From: Pipra filicauda | Lineage: Eukaryota > Chordata > Aves > Passeriformes > Pipridae | Length of the DNA stretch: 64,000 nucleotides | Direction of reading: 5' to 3' | Assembly (NCBI RefSeq): GCF_003945595.2 | Contig: NW_024104532.1 | Span: 1,487,501 to 1,551,500 of the forward strand | Shown here: positions 48,901 through 60,030 of the stretch, in pieces | How the letters are laid out: every line of letters begins with the position of its first letter | Position numbering within the stretch: position 1 is the first letter of the stretch | Translations under genes and position numbers: made by a program | Notes under the pieces: model-generated | Told to the model about the DNA's origin: nothing | What the model saw: only the letters and a program-made list of their open reading frames with translations | Database searches by the model: none

Positions 48901-51900
48901 AGGGTTATGTTTCTGAAAGAGCCTGTCATAAGCTGTATAAATTTTTAATAAGTGTTTTTGAGGCCTAATTTTCAGTGTACAGTATATACCAACAACTACA
49001 GGAAACAACCCGAAAATGGTGATTTAGAAACACAGCTGTTTATGATAGAGGCCAGATTGTGGCTCCTCTTCCTGGGCCTTTCTCTCATACAGTTTGAACT
49101 AATGATGTTTGCCACTGAATGCCGATGGCTTAACATGAATCATCTGCCTAAATAGCAAATACATTAAGTAAACTTAATCTCTATTATTATCTATGAATAC
49201 CAAATGCTGGGACAATATCCAGCCTATTAAACCCCAACTGTTCAGTGAGGCATCCCTATGCCAGTGACTTAACACCAGCTTCCCTGTGCTCAGTCTTTGA
49301 CAGGGTTTCTGGTGTAACTGAGGATCTCCCCTCCTTGTGCAGGAGCTGTAAGGGGCTCTCGGTGTTCCCTGGCACCCACAAGGCCTGATCCTCCAAGTGC
49401 CCTCTTCCCACAGTGTGTAAAAGGAGCTGGAAGCCCTCAGCACCTTGCAGGTGGTAACTTTTTCATTAGATCTTTTAATGTCAAAGGTGACTCTCCACAA
49501 GGGTGTGTCAGATCAAAACCCTGATTTCAAGTCCCCTGACTTCACTTGTTCTTCTCTTTCTAATTCTAGATCAAAAATCTCTGCTGAAAGGCCTCCCATA
49601 ACACAAATTACTCACAGATCTGGACCTTCTCATGCTAAAGCCATTGTTTTCAGTGGATCTAAGATGGATGCAAATATCAACAGACTTTTAAAAAAACTAC
49701 CACTGCCAGCTCATGGTAGACTCAAATAGTAAAACTTCCTCCTTCCCAGCCAAATGAAACTTGAGACTTATGATGGGATCTGGATCTAAGGAAAGGAAGC
49801 AAAGGAAACCTGCTGCAGGTTCACTGCAGGAGTTCTGGATGCAGTGGTGTAAGGCTGGGGTAATGCCACAGGAGACAGTGGAATTGTTCTGACTTAATCC
49901 CATGGTAAGGAAGCCTGGAAGTCTTTTTTCACTTCTTTGTTATAAAGATCATTAGGCAAATTGTGCTTCTATTCTTAAAAGTAGATCAGGAGTTAAACAA
50001 AATGGATTTGGTACCATTTACTGCTTATTCTTTTGTAAGAGGGATCATTTAAGGGAGGGTTTTTTTCTTTGCCTTTCTTGTAGAACATCACCATTTTGGA
50101 AGACGTGTCAGTTCAGATCATATCTGGCTAAAACTTTGTTTTTTGAGAGCCGGTGAGAAACATGCACTTTTTTGATCGATACACGTTACAGAAATAGATG
50201 CAGGTAATGATTTTCAGAGAGCTAAGCCAAGGAAGCTTTATCAGATGTAGAATATGCTATCTCATTTCATGAATGCACCTACCTCTCGCAAGGTTCTTTC
50301 TATTTCTGGGACCTAAAAGGCCTCGGCAAGGTAGTTCTGCTTGTAAATCTCTGCTACATCAGAAAGGTCAATATACAAGATGCAGAATGGGCACAGAATG
50401 ACAGGAAGTGGGAGCAGGATTGAAACAAGTTAAAAATTGCAATCCTTCTCCACTAGAAAATGAAAATGCATGTACAGAACTCATGGGAACAGTTAGGGAG
50501 TATTCAGGAAGCTTTGGAAAGCTTTGGCTTGCACAAACTTAAATGTAGCCTAAATTTTGCCTTGTTTCTCTGCACGAGGTGAAAAACACGCAGCTTGAAT
50601 AAAGGACAAGACAAATCTATTGACTACAGGGTAGATATAGGAATTTATTACTATTCTGTTTCTCTTCTCATTCATCAACCAAGATTTTCCTAACTGGCTA
50701 CATTAACAGTGCCAGCAAACATTTTGAGGGGAGGTTTTTAAGTGACTCAGGGATTTAGGCCTCAGTGTAATTGCTGTCTAACTGTGTGCACTCCAATCTG
50801 GATGATGTGGAGAACATTTGCCTAGTACCCCAAAGATTACATTGCTTTATGTCAGATTGTCAGCAAATAAGCCTTATATGACTATTTAATTAAAGAGAAA
50901 CCATTTGATCATGTAACATTTTTTTTCCTATAATAAAGCTTCCTCTTCTTATAAATCCTCTTGTTAAATCTTCTTATAAATCTAGGCTATCAAAGTCTGC
51001 ATGGAGCACAGAGGTGGAACCTTCCATGTGTTAGTTATTCACTGGGTCCTTCCTTTCTTTCTGTTTAATAATTGATAGGCAAAATCGTTCCTCCTACTTC
51101 TTCACTGTAGTCAATAGCGTGTCATCCTCTGCTGTCATCTCAGGTCACCTTCCTGAACTGCTTAGGTTTAGGAGTCAAGTTTGGTATAGACAAGTTAAAA
51201 CTTTTGATAGTAGAAAGAGATATTCATTTAATATGCTGGTTGCTAATCATTATCAGCCCATTTTAAAATGAGAAAGTAGCTCGTATAGGGAATCACTTAA
51301 TTTCCCTAAGCACATTTGGGTCTCACTTGCTTTAAAGACGTGCTCTTAGCTTGATTTTTCTCTTTGGGTTTGGGGTCTTTAACATTTCCTCTTCTGTTGC
51401 TTGTGGTTTCATTGTAACATTATTCTTACTGCTTTTCCTCTTCCATCTATTTCGCTTTCTACTCCGCAAGGATATTGTAGTTTTTTTGGACGTCAAATGG
51501 AACGACAAAGGGAAAAAATCCCCACAATTCTTTTTTTCAAAGTATGAATAGTCTTCCTTTAAAAAAAAAAAAAGTTTTGGTTCATCTGTAGCCAAGTTTA
51601 TTGGAAATGACAGCTCAAAAGTTCAGTGAGTGAGTGAAGTTCCAAGAGATCAGAAGGCCTCTGCTGTTTCTACTGTTTCCAGGCCTCAATACAAGGGCAC
51701 CTTTTGGAAGTTTCAAGGTCAGCTGTAGGTCTATTATTATGTTGAATGGAAAGGAAATAATTTTGCACTTGTATCCAACTTCTTGTCATCTTTCTCCTTA
51801 CCCTACTTGGCTTCTTTGTAGTACTTGAAGGCCTCGGCTCCATCTCTTTTGGCCATTATGAATGGTTTGATTGGTGTTGGCCACGTTATCCCTTCTTCCC

Positions 51901-52934
51901 TCTTTCTAAAAAGCAAATGATCATGTTACATTGAAGAAACCATTATTACCATCAAAAAATCTGCCTTAATTTTCAAATTCCCTGAAAGTTTCAACTCCTC
52001 ATCAACATTTCAGAAGGAAGTAACTGTGTTGGTTTTCAGTAACTCTGAGGAATCCTACCAGTTCTGATCCAGACTTAAGATAAGTCATAGCACAGAGACC
52101 ACTTTGGACAAAGGATGCACTGGTCTTTTCCTTTGATTTTTTCCTCTTTACTGCCTCTGTTTTTTTTGAAGCATTTGTTCAAGTCCCCTGAAGTGAAGGC
52201 AGAGATGTGAATCTGAACAAAGTTCCATTAACCAACTGGCAACAAGGACCAAAATTGTGTATGTTATACCCAGAATTGTAGCTTTGTCTTCCTATGAAGG
52301 ACTCAGGCTGGTGTGTTGGAATCAAGCATTTGCAGGAAGCCCACCCACGGATATTTTTTCTCAAACATCTTTTGGCAGCTTTTCCCTCTTTTGTGCCCTG
52401 GAGAATATTGCTACAGTTGGTACGTTAGTCTGGCTCAGCCCTGTCTGACTGAAACACAACACCAATTCAGCAACGTGCTCCTTGCCCTACCGCCCTTTCC
52501 CTAATTCACAGCAAAGATAAATGGGACACCAGGACATGTCCCTCTGAGTTACTATTTCTACCAGTGACCGATTTTAAATCAGGGCTGAGGATTTAAAATG
52601 TGAGTGCTGTTAGGCTCTAAAGCACCTCCTGTTTGGCTTGGCACATGAAACATTTTCTTAACCAGTTGGGGTTGTATATGGTCACTGAGACTGAATGTGA
52701 GACCACAGAGCACCTTCAGCTCTAAACTCTGATGATCTCCTTGGTTTTTATGGAATTACTCCTAATTGACACCACTGTAACATGGTTAAGGACTGAAGCC
52801 TTCCCACATCCCAGAACAACTGGAATACTTCTCTCTTCAGAACTTACATAGTGCTTTTCATGTATTATACCTAAAGAACAGTCTACATTTGTCTGAAAAC
52901 CAAAGGTCAAAGCCCCAGTTCAAGTCTGAGGGGT
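48901..52934. other. No firm gene
   Basis: A minus-strand frame at 52722-52910 is preceded by a good acceptor (gacctttggttttcag), but in the phase left by the 424-base exon it stops after two whole codons. Other frames are short. An A/T-rich run lies at 51560-51574. Confidence 0.55.
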
Positions 52935-52940
52935 TTTATT
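52935..52940 (-). terminator. Poly(A) signal AATAAA
   Basis: The plus strand reads tttatt, which is AATAAA on the minus strand, about 85 bases after the stop of the candidate terminal exon. A T/G-rich stretch (tttgacctttggttttc) follows, as expected downstream of cleavage. AATAAA is common in AT-rich DNA, so its value depends on the exon chain. Confidence 0.25.
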
Positions 52941-53023
52941 TACAGGTCAAAGGGAGCAACAGAGAAAAGAATATATATAGAGAAGGAACTGTGTAAGGGA
53001 CTTGCCTGGCAATAGCAATTGTC

Positions 53024-53189
53024 TCAGGTAAAATGATGGGAAGTGCCTTCAGGCAGCTTTGGTTGTACATGATCAGGCCTATCTGCCACTTTCATGCTGC
53101 AAGAAGCAGTGGCAGCACCTGGTCTCAGGCACTGCAGTGACATATGGAGTTTAATATTCAGAAAGATATGAGTAGGCTCTAAAATTTTC
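53024..53189 (-). CDS. Candidate terminal coding exon with stop
   Basis: The minus-strand acceptor is excellent, with a long pyrimidine run (ctattcctttttctcctag). The exon begins with one base, G. Joined to the AG left by the previous exon this gives AGG (Arg), and the frame then runs 54 codons (starting KILEPTHIFLNIKLHM) to a TGA at 53024-53026. A canonical AATAAA follows about 85 bases further on, with a T/G-rich stretch behind it, as expected for a 3' end. The final 40 residues look less protein-like than the upstream exon (they include GAATASCSM), so the join could be accidental. The function is unknown. Confidence 0.25.
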
Positions 53190-53585
53190 CTAGGAGAAAA
53201 AGGAATAGTAGCAGAAGCTCAGACTGGTGGGTGAGTTTAGTGTCTGCTCCTGACCAAACCAGAGTGGTTTGGCAGGTGTGAGGAAGTCACATTAGCTCCC
53301 AGCTATATATCGAGTGGATTTTCAAAGAGCTTTTGATGACTTATAAAACAGAACATGGTTTGGGGGTTGAGTATTTATCTGAGCAGCTGTCTCCCTCTGT
53401 ATGGGCCTAAGCACTATTTGACATCATCTAAAGCTGTTTTATTGGCCATTCCAAAACAAACACAGCACAAATAGGCTTAACACCTTTGGAAGGCAACTGC
53501 TTAGTTACCGTGTGGAATTCATTTTGGGCTGGGGATCTGTAAAGCTGAGTCAATAGGCTGATTTGGATCTAAGCCACAAGCTTAC

Positions 53586-54009
53586 CTCTTAACCTGCACT
53601 TTTCCCTTCTTCTTGCCTTTATTGTCAACTGCCCTGCATACATTTGCGTAAGAAATACTATGGGCTCTTGCTTTGAGTTGACATAGCCTGAGAAAGAGCT
53701 GGGAATAAACCCTGTACTTCTTTACCCACCCTTCTTGCTGTGCAGAGGGATACTCTTGAGCTGCTGACTTTAAGATCTGGAGCAATTCCAGTGCCTTTGG
53801 TGAAAGAATTGACCATTGGGTAGCTACATCATATTCCCTTGAGGAATCCACAGGGGTTGTACTGAGCAGTTGCTTCTCTCCAAGTCCTCCCTGTCCCTTG
53901 TGCAGCTGCTGCTGAAGAGCTGTTGGGTGCTTTGCTGATGATACCAGGGACTCTGATGTCTTCAGCCTATCAATAACCCGCATTAAGCTGCCACCTCTTT
54001 TAGAACAGC
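53586..54009 (-). CDS. Candidate internal coding exon, unrecognised protein
   Basis: This is the best coding candidate in the window. On the minus strand the frame is open for 140 whole codons between an acceptor ending ttgcacag and a donor AAGAG|gtaagc. The apparent stop (TAA) lies inside the donor itself, so the frame ends exactly where splicing would remove it. It starts with two bases of a split codon and ends with two, so it joins in phase to 54691-54770 upstream and 53189 downstream. Codon content looks coding (many CTG, CAG, AAG, GAG). The product is hydrophilic and Lys/Gln-rich: a helical stretch contains SPKALELLQILKSAAQEYPS, and a basic end contains NKGKKKGKVQVK. There is no signal peptide, membrane segment or family motif I know. 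Frames of this length also arise by chance here, so function is unknown and the exon is unproven. Confidence 0.36.
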
Positions 54010-54690
54010 CTGTGCAATGACAGATTGACTCAAGGATGAAGGTTGTCTGGCTGAAGGTCTGCTCAGGTCAGACAGATACTTACAGGAAGGAGGAAATGTT
54101 TGGTGAACTGGAAGCAAAAGGCATCAAGTGTAGCTGAATCCTTCCTTCCTGTTTGCTACTTTCATGATTTTAAATCTGATGTCATGGAGTATCCCAATTT
54201 CCTTTCCTAGGGTCTTCCTAGGTAACATTTTCTATCTGGGCTTACAGGCAATGTCAAGACATTATTTTCTTATGAAGTATGGTCACTTCTTGTGTTCCAC
54301 AGTTGCCGGTGCACCTTGAAGGATTAAAATTCAGCCTAAAAAATTTCAGACTTTCCAGACTTAAATTTTCATCTAGGAAGGCAAGTTCATCTTTAGAAGG
54401 TGCTTGTTTGTTTTGCTATTTGAATTTACTAGGGTTTCCTCGTGGCATGCCCTGAGAGACTTCATGTTATCAAGCTTTGAGCTGGCAGCTGGGCAGGAGA
54501 GCATTGTGAGAGTACCTCAGTGTGTTCATTCTCCCCTGTTTCCCTGATAAGAGTCATAAATGCCCTTATATTTCTTTATCACTGTGGGAAAATATGAGCA
54601 ATATTCTGGTGTTATTTTCTCAGAAAAGAAGAGAGCCTGGGCTCCTTGGGCCAAAATTCAAGGAAGTAAACAAAGATTTTGGGTACTTAC

Positions 54691-54770
54691 CTTGAAACAC
54701 CTTTAATAGCTGAAATACTGGAAAATAAACTTGGGCCAGAGCTGTGTGACTCTCCACAAAAACCAACCAT
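54691..54770 (-). CDS. Candidate coding exon upstream of the 424-base exon
   Basis: Eighty bases on the minus strand lie between a strong acceptor (cctgttattttcag) and a near-consensus donor (TTTCAAG|gtaagtaccc). One frame is open throughout: one leading base, 26 codons and one trailing base. It reads as a hydrophobic amphipathic segment, with SHTALAQVYFPVFQLLKVFQ near the end. The trailing G plus the first two bases (GC) of the exon at 54009 make GGC (Gly), so the two exons join in frame across a 681-base intron. A second frame, starting with ATG, is also open across the exon, so the reading frame is inferred from phase and not certain. No family was recognised. Confidence 0.3.
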
Positions 54771-57700
54771 CTGAAAATAACAGGCTCTGGAAACTGAATA
54801 CTCCGTAAAAGAGAAATATCCCCAAACTTTCTGAAAGTCTCTGACAGTGTAACCTTATAGAGAGAGGGACCTGTCAGTTTGTCTGTTGGCTAGGTTATGT
54901 CCTCATGTAACCTCCATTCCTGGATCATCTCAATACCTCAGTATCTTTTACACCTTTTGTGTTCATGGGGCCTGATTTATACAACAGAATATGACTGATA
55001 AAATCAAGAGAATATAACCAGTTCCCTGACTAAAATGGTCTCCACTAAGTGTTCACTTGCATTTCTTTTTGTCACTTTTGCTTGGATTTTGCAAAATGCA
55101 ACCAGAATCGCCCATAATGGAGCACAAAAACATGCACCAGAACAGATATGTGACCTTTTCACCTTGTGTTCTCCCACATGGCAGCACTTACAGTTGCCAC
55201 AATGCCACTGCATTGGCTCTTATAAATGATTCTGCCACCCCACACGGTGATTAAGTATTGCTGTTATAAACCAGGTACCTCTCATGTTAATAACAGCATC
55301 TGTTAACTAACAAATTGCTCATTAACCAAGAATAACAGTGGATTTCACCAGATTACAGCTCTGCAGGTCTTTTACGAAAGATCTATCAACAGACTCTTGT
55401 GCCCTTTTTCTCTAAATATTCAAAGTATTTTCCTTTCTAGTATTGAGATCCTTAAACAGTGGTTATCCCATACACTTCAGTATTATGTAAAAGCATTGTA
55501 AGATGATATTTAAAGAGAACAGGTACTTTCCCTTACTATTTTACAGAATAAAATATCTTTTCTGTATGCTGTCTTTGAACAGATTCCTGAACAATGCACC
55601 AAAACTCAGCTATAAACACACTACTGTCATATAATAGACCCAATACTTTACAATACCTACAGGGAATCACTTTTTAAAGTCTATAACATACAGTAGTCTT
55701 TTTATATGATTGAATCATATAAAAATAAAAATTGATAAAAAATAGTAATAAATCTGGATTTTATATCATGCACTGAGCAAAGTCTAAATTAAACTACTGT
55801 ACTAAACCTTCTATGAAGTAGACCTAATTAATTAAAAACACCAGGGTTAAGCAATTTAGCCATCAATCTCTTAGCTTAAGTGGGGGATGAGGTACATATG
55901 GTAGCTTACCGAGGAAGAAAAATGAAAGACCTGTTCTCTCCAGACTCACATTGACATGATCTAGGGGAGGTTAAATATGAGCTGCTATTCCCAGGGAGAC
56001 TTCTCCTACAGTTCCTCCAGCAAGATGACTTTCCCAAAGCCCTCGGCAAGTTGGAGGGTGTCACTTATCTCCTGTTTCCAGAACAGCGAGTGGAACAAAG
56101 CCGGCTCGCAGCGCCTCGGAAGGAGTCAGAGGTAGATTGAAATGGCAGTGGTGCCATGGCAGAGGGAATTCTCTACAAGTTCAGACTAGCCAGTCATATC
56201 ACTGGTGCAGTGGAGTTTGCCAACACTCTCAGGAAAGAGAAGGAGAGGGCAATGTTTACTTTCTCTCCAGAGATGGATCCTGGCTGTAGGAGCATTGCTC
56301 TTATATGCTGGGCACTGGCTCTGAGGGTGATACTCAAAATGAGGGAGGAGCAAGACTGGTGGGTGGACAGCAGTGCCCTTTTTTTTGAAGGCAACCTCAG
56401 CAGAAAGGCAGCCCAGTGCCCATGTTACATCGATCAGGGAGGGAGACACAGGAGCGTGTGGCTGTAGGTAGAGGCTGCGGTGGGATCTTCCTTTTGGCAG
56501 GGGCTTTCTGTTAGACCAACGTGGCTGCAATGCGAAGATGCACCCTCAGAGGTAGGAAAGATTCCCCCATCAAGTCCAGAAGTTAAGCTTTTTTGCAGGG
56601 TCTTGAGACAGCAGGTGTATTTGTGATTGGAGATGCACTTCAGAGTTCAAATGGCATTGGGAACACTTGGCATAATGTGCAGCACATTTGAGCTGAGCTA
56701 GTGGCTATAGGCAGCCACCGGGAATTGTGTGATGGCTCTTCGTAGAGGAAAGCCCAAACACTGAAGATCTTGCTCATTATTTTTTATTCATCCTGTATCC
56801 AATTTTTTATTCATCCATTGTGTAGAGGAGAGCAAAACTAAGAAAGGACCTTGAGGCTTGGCCTCCTATAAAAAACAAGTTTAGAGGCATTTGTCTCACA
56901 GAGATCCTTTAAAAGAAAATATTCCATAATAGGTACTCTCACAGACTTGGGCTTTTACCTCAGGATTGTTATGGATCTAGCATCCTAAAATCAATACTTT
57001 GTAAAAAGCGTTCCAGGTACATCAGCTAGGTCTGTAGGAGAAGGTGGGAAAAATTTCTCATCTCAATAAACAGAAATAGGCCTTCTTGAGCGTCATTCAA
57101 TCCACATAAAATCTTAATTGTCTCCTGGCACTGTGTTTCTCTCTTCTTTGCCTGCACAGGAAGCCAAGAGTGACTGTTCCCAGCTTCAGGGAATATTGCA
57201 CACAACGAAAGCTGGTAGACCTATGTGATAAGGACTTGAGTTGCCATTTTTGCAAATATCACAAACTTCTGAAGTAAATTCAGCACACAGAAAATGCATT
57301 TATCTGGAAATAGCACATGTAAGTCTCCTTTTAGTGTTACATAACTTCACTGCTAGCAAATTCTGGTGAATAAAAAATAAAAGTGTTACCAGTGCAGCAC
57401 TGGTCTTTTGCATTTATAAACAATGAAGCCAGAACAGAGAGATCAACAGAACAGGCTAAAAATGTATCTTAATGCGCCTGTAGGGACCTCTACAAAAAGT
57501 CACTAAGATAAGGGAGTTTTGACATGACACAAAGAGTCATGAAGGAGCTACTTTAAAAAGCAACAATGCATTTGAATATTCAGACCAAGCACTGAGCAGT
57601 AAGTCAAAAAGAAACTACTACCCTCAAATCTTCTGCAGCTTAGAGCTAATTAGACCTATGCCTCAGAATGCCCAAGCCTCGTGCAATGTGGCAATGGTTA

Positions 57701-58411
57701 TGATAATTATATTTTCACTCTGTGTTGGGCTGTGAGTTATATGCGTATATCCTATAAATGCTAATGGAAGTTATGCATGTAAATCCCCTCCTCAATGAGG
57801 TGAGATTATGCCCTGATGTATCTTAAGTAGCATGTAAATGCAGCAATTGGGGTGGCAACTACTCGAGACTGGAAAACAGGGCTTTGCAAATCTTTAAAGG
57901 GAAGTAATAGGTGTGTGGACAGGCTGCTTTCTGGGGAAGGTGGGAAGGGGCGACCTGGAAACCTGGAATTCTCAGGAATCGGGTTCATTTTCTTAGCATG
58001 CTTTTCCCATCAAACAAAACCAGTGGTGATGATCCAAACTCAGTATCAATTTCCTATATGTGAGGACTTTATCTGCATAGGTACATACCACTATACATTT
58101 CTAAGCTATCTGAAGTGTGTCAGGACTCCAGAAGGTTAGACCCATTGTATGTGATTTGTTGAGGCTGGTCATGTCACCTGGACTGCAAAAAGCTAGCATT
58201 TCAAGCTAGCATTTCTGATTGCCTCACCATTCCTCCCTCTCGGCAACTTATTTGCTACCTGCAGACTAATTAAAGTGGTCTTTTAGTGCCTAACCAGCCA
58301 ACTGTGCCCATAATGATACAAATAATACACAGAAATGAGATAATGACACGTAAAGTGACATTCCCTCCTCCCTCCTGCAGTCTGCTGGCTGTAGGACCAG
58401 TCACTCCTTAC
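54771..58411. other. Would be introns of the minus-strand candidate gene
   Basis: Very AT-rich at 55400-55880. Three small minus-strand intervals with splice signals could be exons: 55192-55231 (weak acceptor, donor ACT|gtaagtg), 56959-56984 (acceptor gtattgattttag, donor GAG|gtaaaa) and 58228-58258. A plus-strand 103-codon frame at 56156-56467 has no recognisable domain and an equally long minus-strand counterpart. Confidence 0.4.
58190..58215 (+). repeat. Perfect 13-base tandem duplication
   Basis: The unit aagctagcatttc occurs twice head to tail without mismatch. Each unit contains the palindrome GCTAGC. Confidence 0.9.
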
Positions 58412-58554
58412 ACTAGTTCTGTTGTACCCTGACTTGTTCAGCGTCTCCAGGTTCTTGCTGCTGGAGACTTTGGGCACAGCTCTGTAGCAGTCACTTTTCT
58501 TCCCTGTGCATTGCCAGCTTTCCCCAGTGTGTGCAGAACACACACAGATCTGAC
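58412..58554 (-). CDS. Candidate upstream coding exon, Cys-containing
   Basis: The minus-strand acceptor ends ggacctgccctgctgcag and the donor is ACTAGT|gtaagg. The frame is open for two leading bases plus 47 codons and ends in phase 0. It contains GESWQCTGKKSDCYRAV and SSSKNLETLNKSGYNRTS, with five Cys, an N-glycosylation-type NRTS and good codon choice. It lies inside a 137-codon open frame that begins upstream of the acceptor. It could join 54691-54770 in phase in two ways: through small exons at 58258-58228 and 55231-55192, or through a 26-base exon at 56984-56959. Because both work on paper, neither is established. It may be unrelated to the exons below. Confidence 0.2.
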
Positions 58555-59459
58555 CTGCAGCAGGGCAGGTCCAAACCCAGGTGATCCAGAGCATCTCGCT
58601 GCTTTTCAGTAAAGCCTGTCCCAAAGTGAGACAAAGAGCAGCTCTCAGGGAAGGCAGGGGAGAAATTCCCCTTGTTGGAGGAAGTTCCCAGAGCAAAGAG
58701 CTAAATGTCAGTTTGTCGCATCACCCTCTGCAACGTCTGAGGATTTGTAAAATTTCCAAGCTTTTCCTGGGATCTGGCCTTGAATGGCAGAGCCAAAGCA
58801 GGGTGGGAAGGCCAGGGTCACTCTGTCTTTGTGATCACCTCTGAGCTGATGGTAGGGGTCTTGGTCTCCTCTCCTGCTAAATGCTGCCTATTAGGATGAG
58901 TCCACTGACCTCAGCAAAGCAATTTTTATGTCTTTGGTATGAGTTTGAGGTGTGTCAGGCTCAGAGCATGATTAACAATAAATAACAACAAAACACATAC
59001 AGGAGGCTTCATGACCTGGATAAGGTCTTTGCTGCAGTGTGCTCTGAAACCACCAGCTCAGTGAAGTTTGGACTGAAGCAAAACAGGAGGGGAGAGCCTA
59101 GATTTTCTTTTGTAAAGTGTTCCTTCATACAGAGAAATGAGTATCAGCTGAATGGCACAAATGAATGTCAAGGAGAACAGTCCTAAGCAGCACTTGAATA
59201 GTAACGTCTTCCATTCTGCCCCTTTCTTTGTGTTACTCTGCTCTTATTCTAAGTATTTATTTACTGATTATGAGAAAAAACACACGACCTCACAGGACCC
59301 CCAGCAGGTGCTCACAGCCTCCATGGGCTCCTCGAACAACCATGGTATTCTCTCCTTGCCTTATTATGGTCCTTTCTCGAATGTGGGAATGTAGAGTTCA
59401 GACCTGCTGGAGTATTTGGGGGGATTGCAAGATATAAATAAGCCAGCTGGGGCTTCAAC

Positions 59460-60030
59460 CCACCAGCTCAGCAACATTATATCGTGCTAGTCTTTGTTTT
59501 CACTGTATCACCTATTTTTCGGACCAGCGGTATAACCAAGTTGTAAACTGCACACCTTACAAATCAGTCTATCCTGACATTGCTGGAGCGTTCATTACAA
59601 GCTGTAAAAAAACACTAGCAAGGAAGGTTTCAGTTCTGCAGCCCAATTTTCCATTGCAATAACCCAATTAACTGGTGTGTGTTTGTTTTACAAAGCTCTA
59701 AGCTACAATAAACCATGCCGATACACAGGCTGCAGAAAGCTTCGTAATTAGGACAAGGTGTACAAATTAAACCACTCTTTTTAAACTTCAAACCAGCTAA
59801 CTTCTGACATACTGTACTGCTGGGGCTTCTGGGACTAAACCCAATTAACATCTTAGTATTTTATAAGCATCGTTTTAATTGCATTTGTATGCAATCTTCT
59901 CTCCAAGAGCCTTTCAAGGTGCTAGCCCTCGTTCAGATTTTATTACTTTAGTGATTTAAATCTCCTCTATCTGTGCTTCCCGTTAATAATGACTAGTGCT
60001 ACTTCAAATGCTGGCCCAACATAAAAACTG
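59460..60030. promoter_or_regulatory. Possible conserved non-coding block with homeodomain and POU/SOX-like sites
   Basis: The densest motif block in the window: cccaattaactgg (about 59663), TAATTA at 59745-59750, cccaattaac (about 59840), gttttaattgc (about 59872) and, at 59882-59896, a sequence matching 11 of 15 positions of the SOX-POU composite CATTGTTATGCAAAT. It is repeat-free with no convincing open frame. The enhancer role is inferred. Confidence 0.3.

Noticed and set aside
52946..53027. 82-base plus-strand interval from ttttatttacag to CTCAG|gtaaaa
   Set aside because: All frames contain stops, and the region is better explained as the antisense of the candidate terminal exon and 3' UTR on the minus strand.
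56156..56467. 103-codon plus-strand frame starting ATGGCAGAGGG
   Set aside because: A 114-codon frame occupies the same bases on the other strand, and neither has a recognisable domain.
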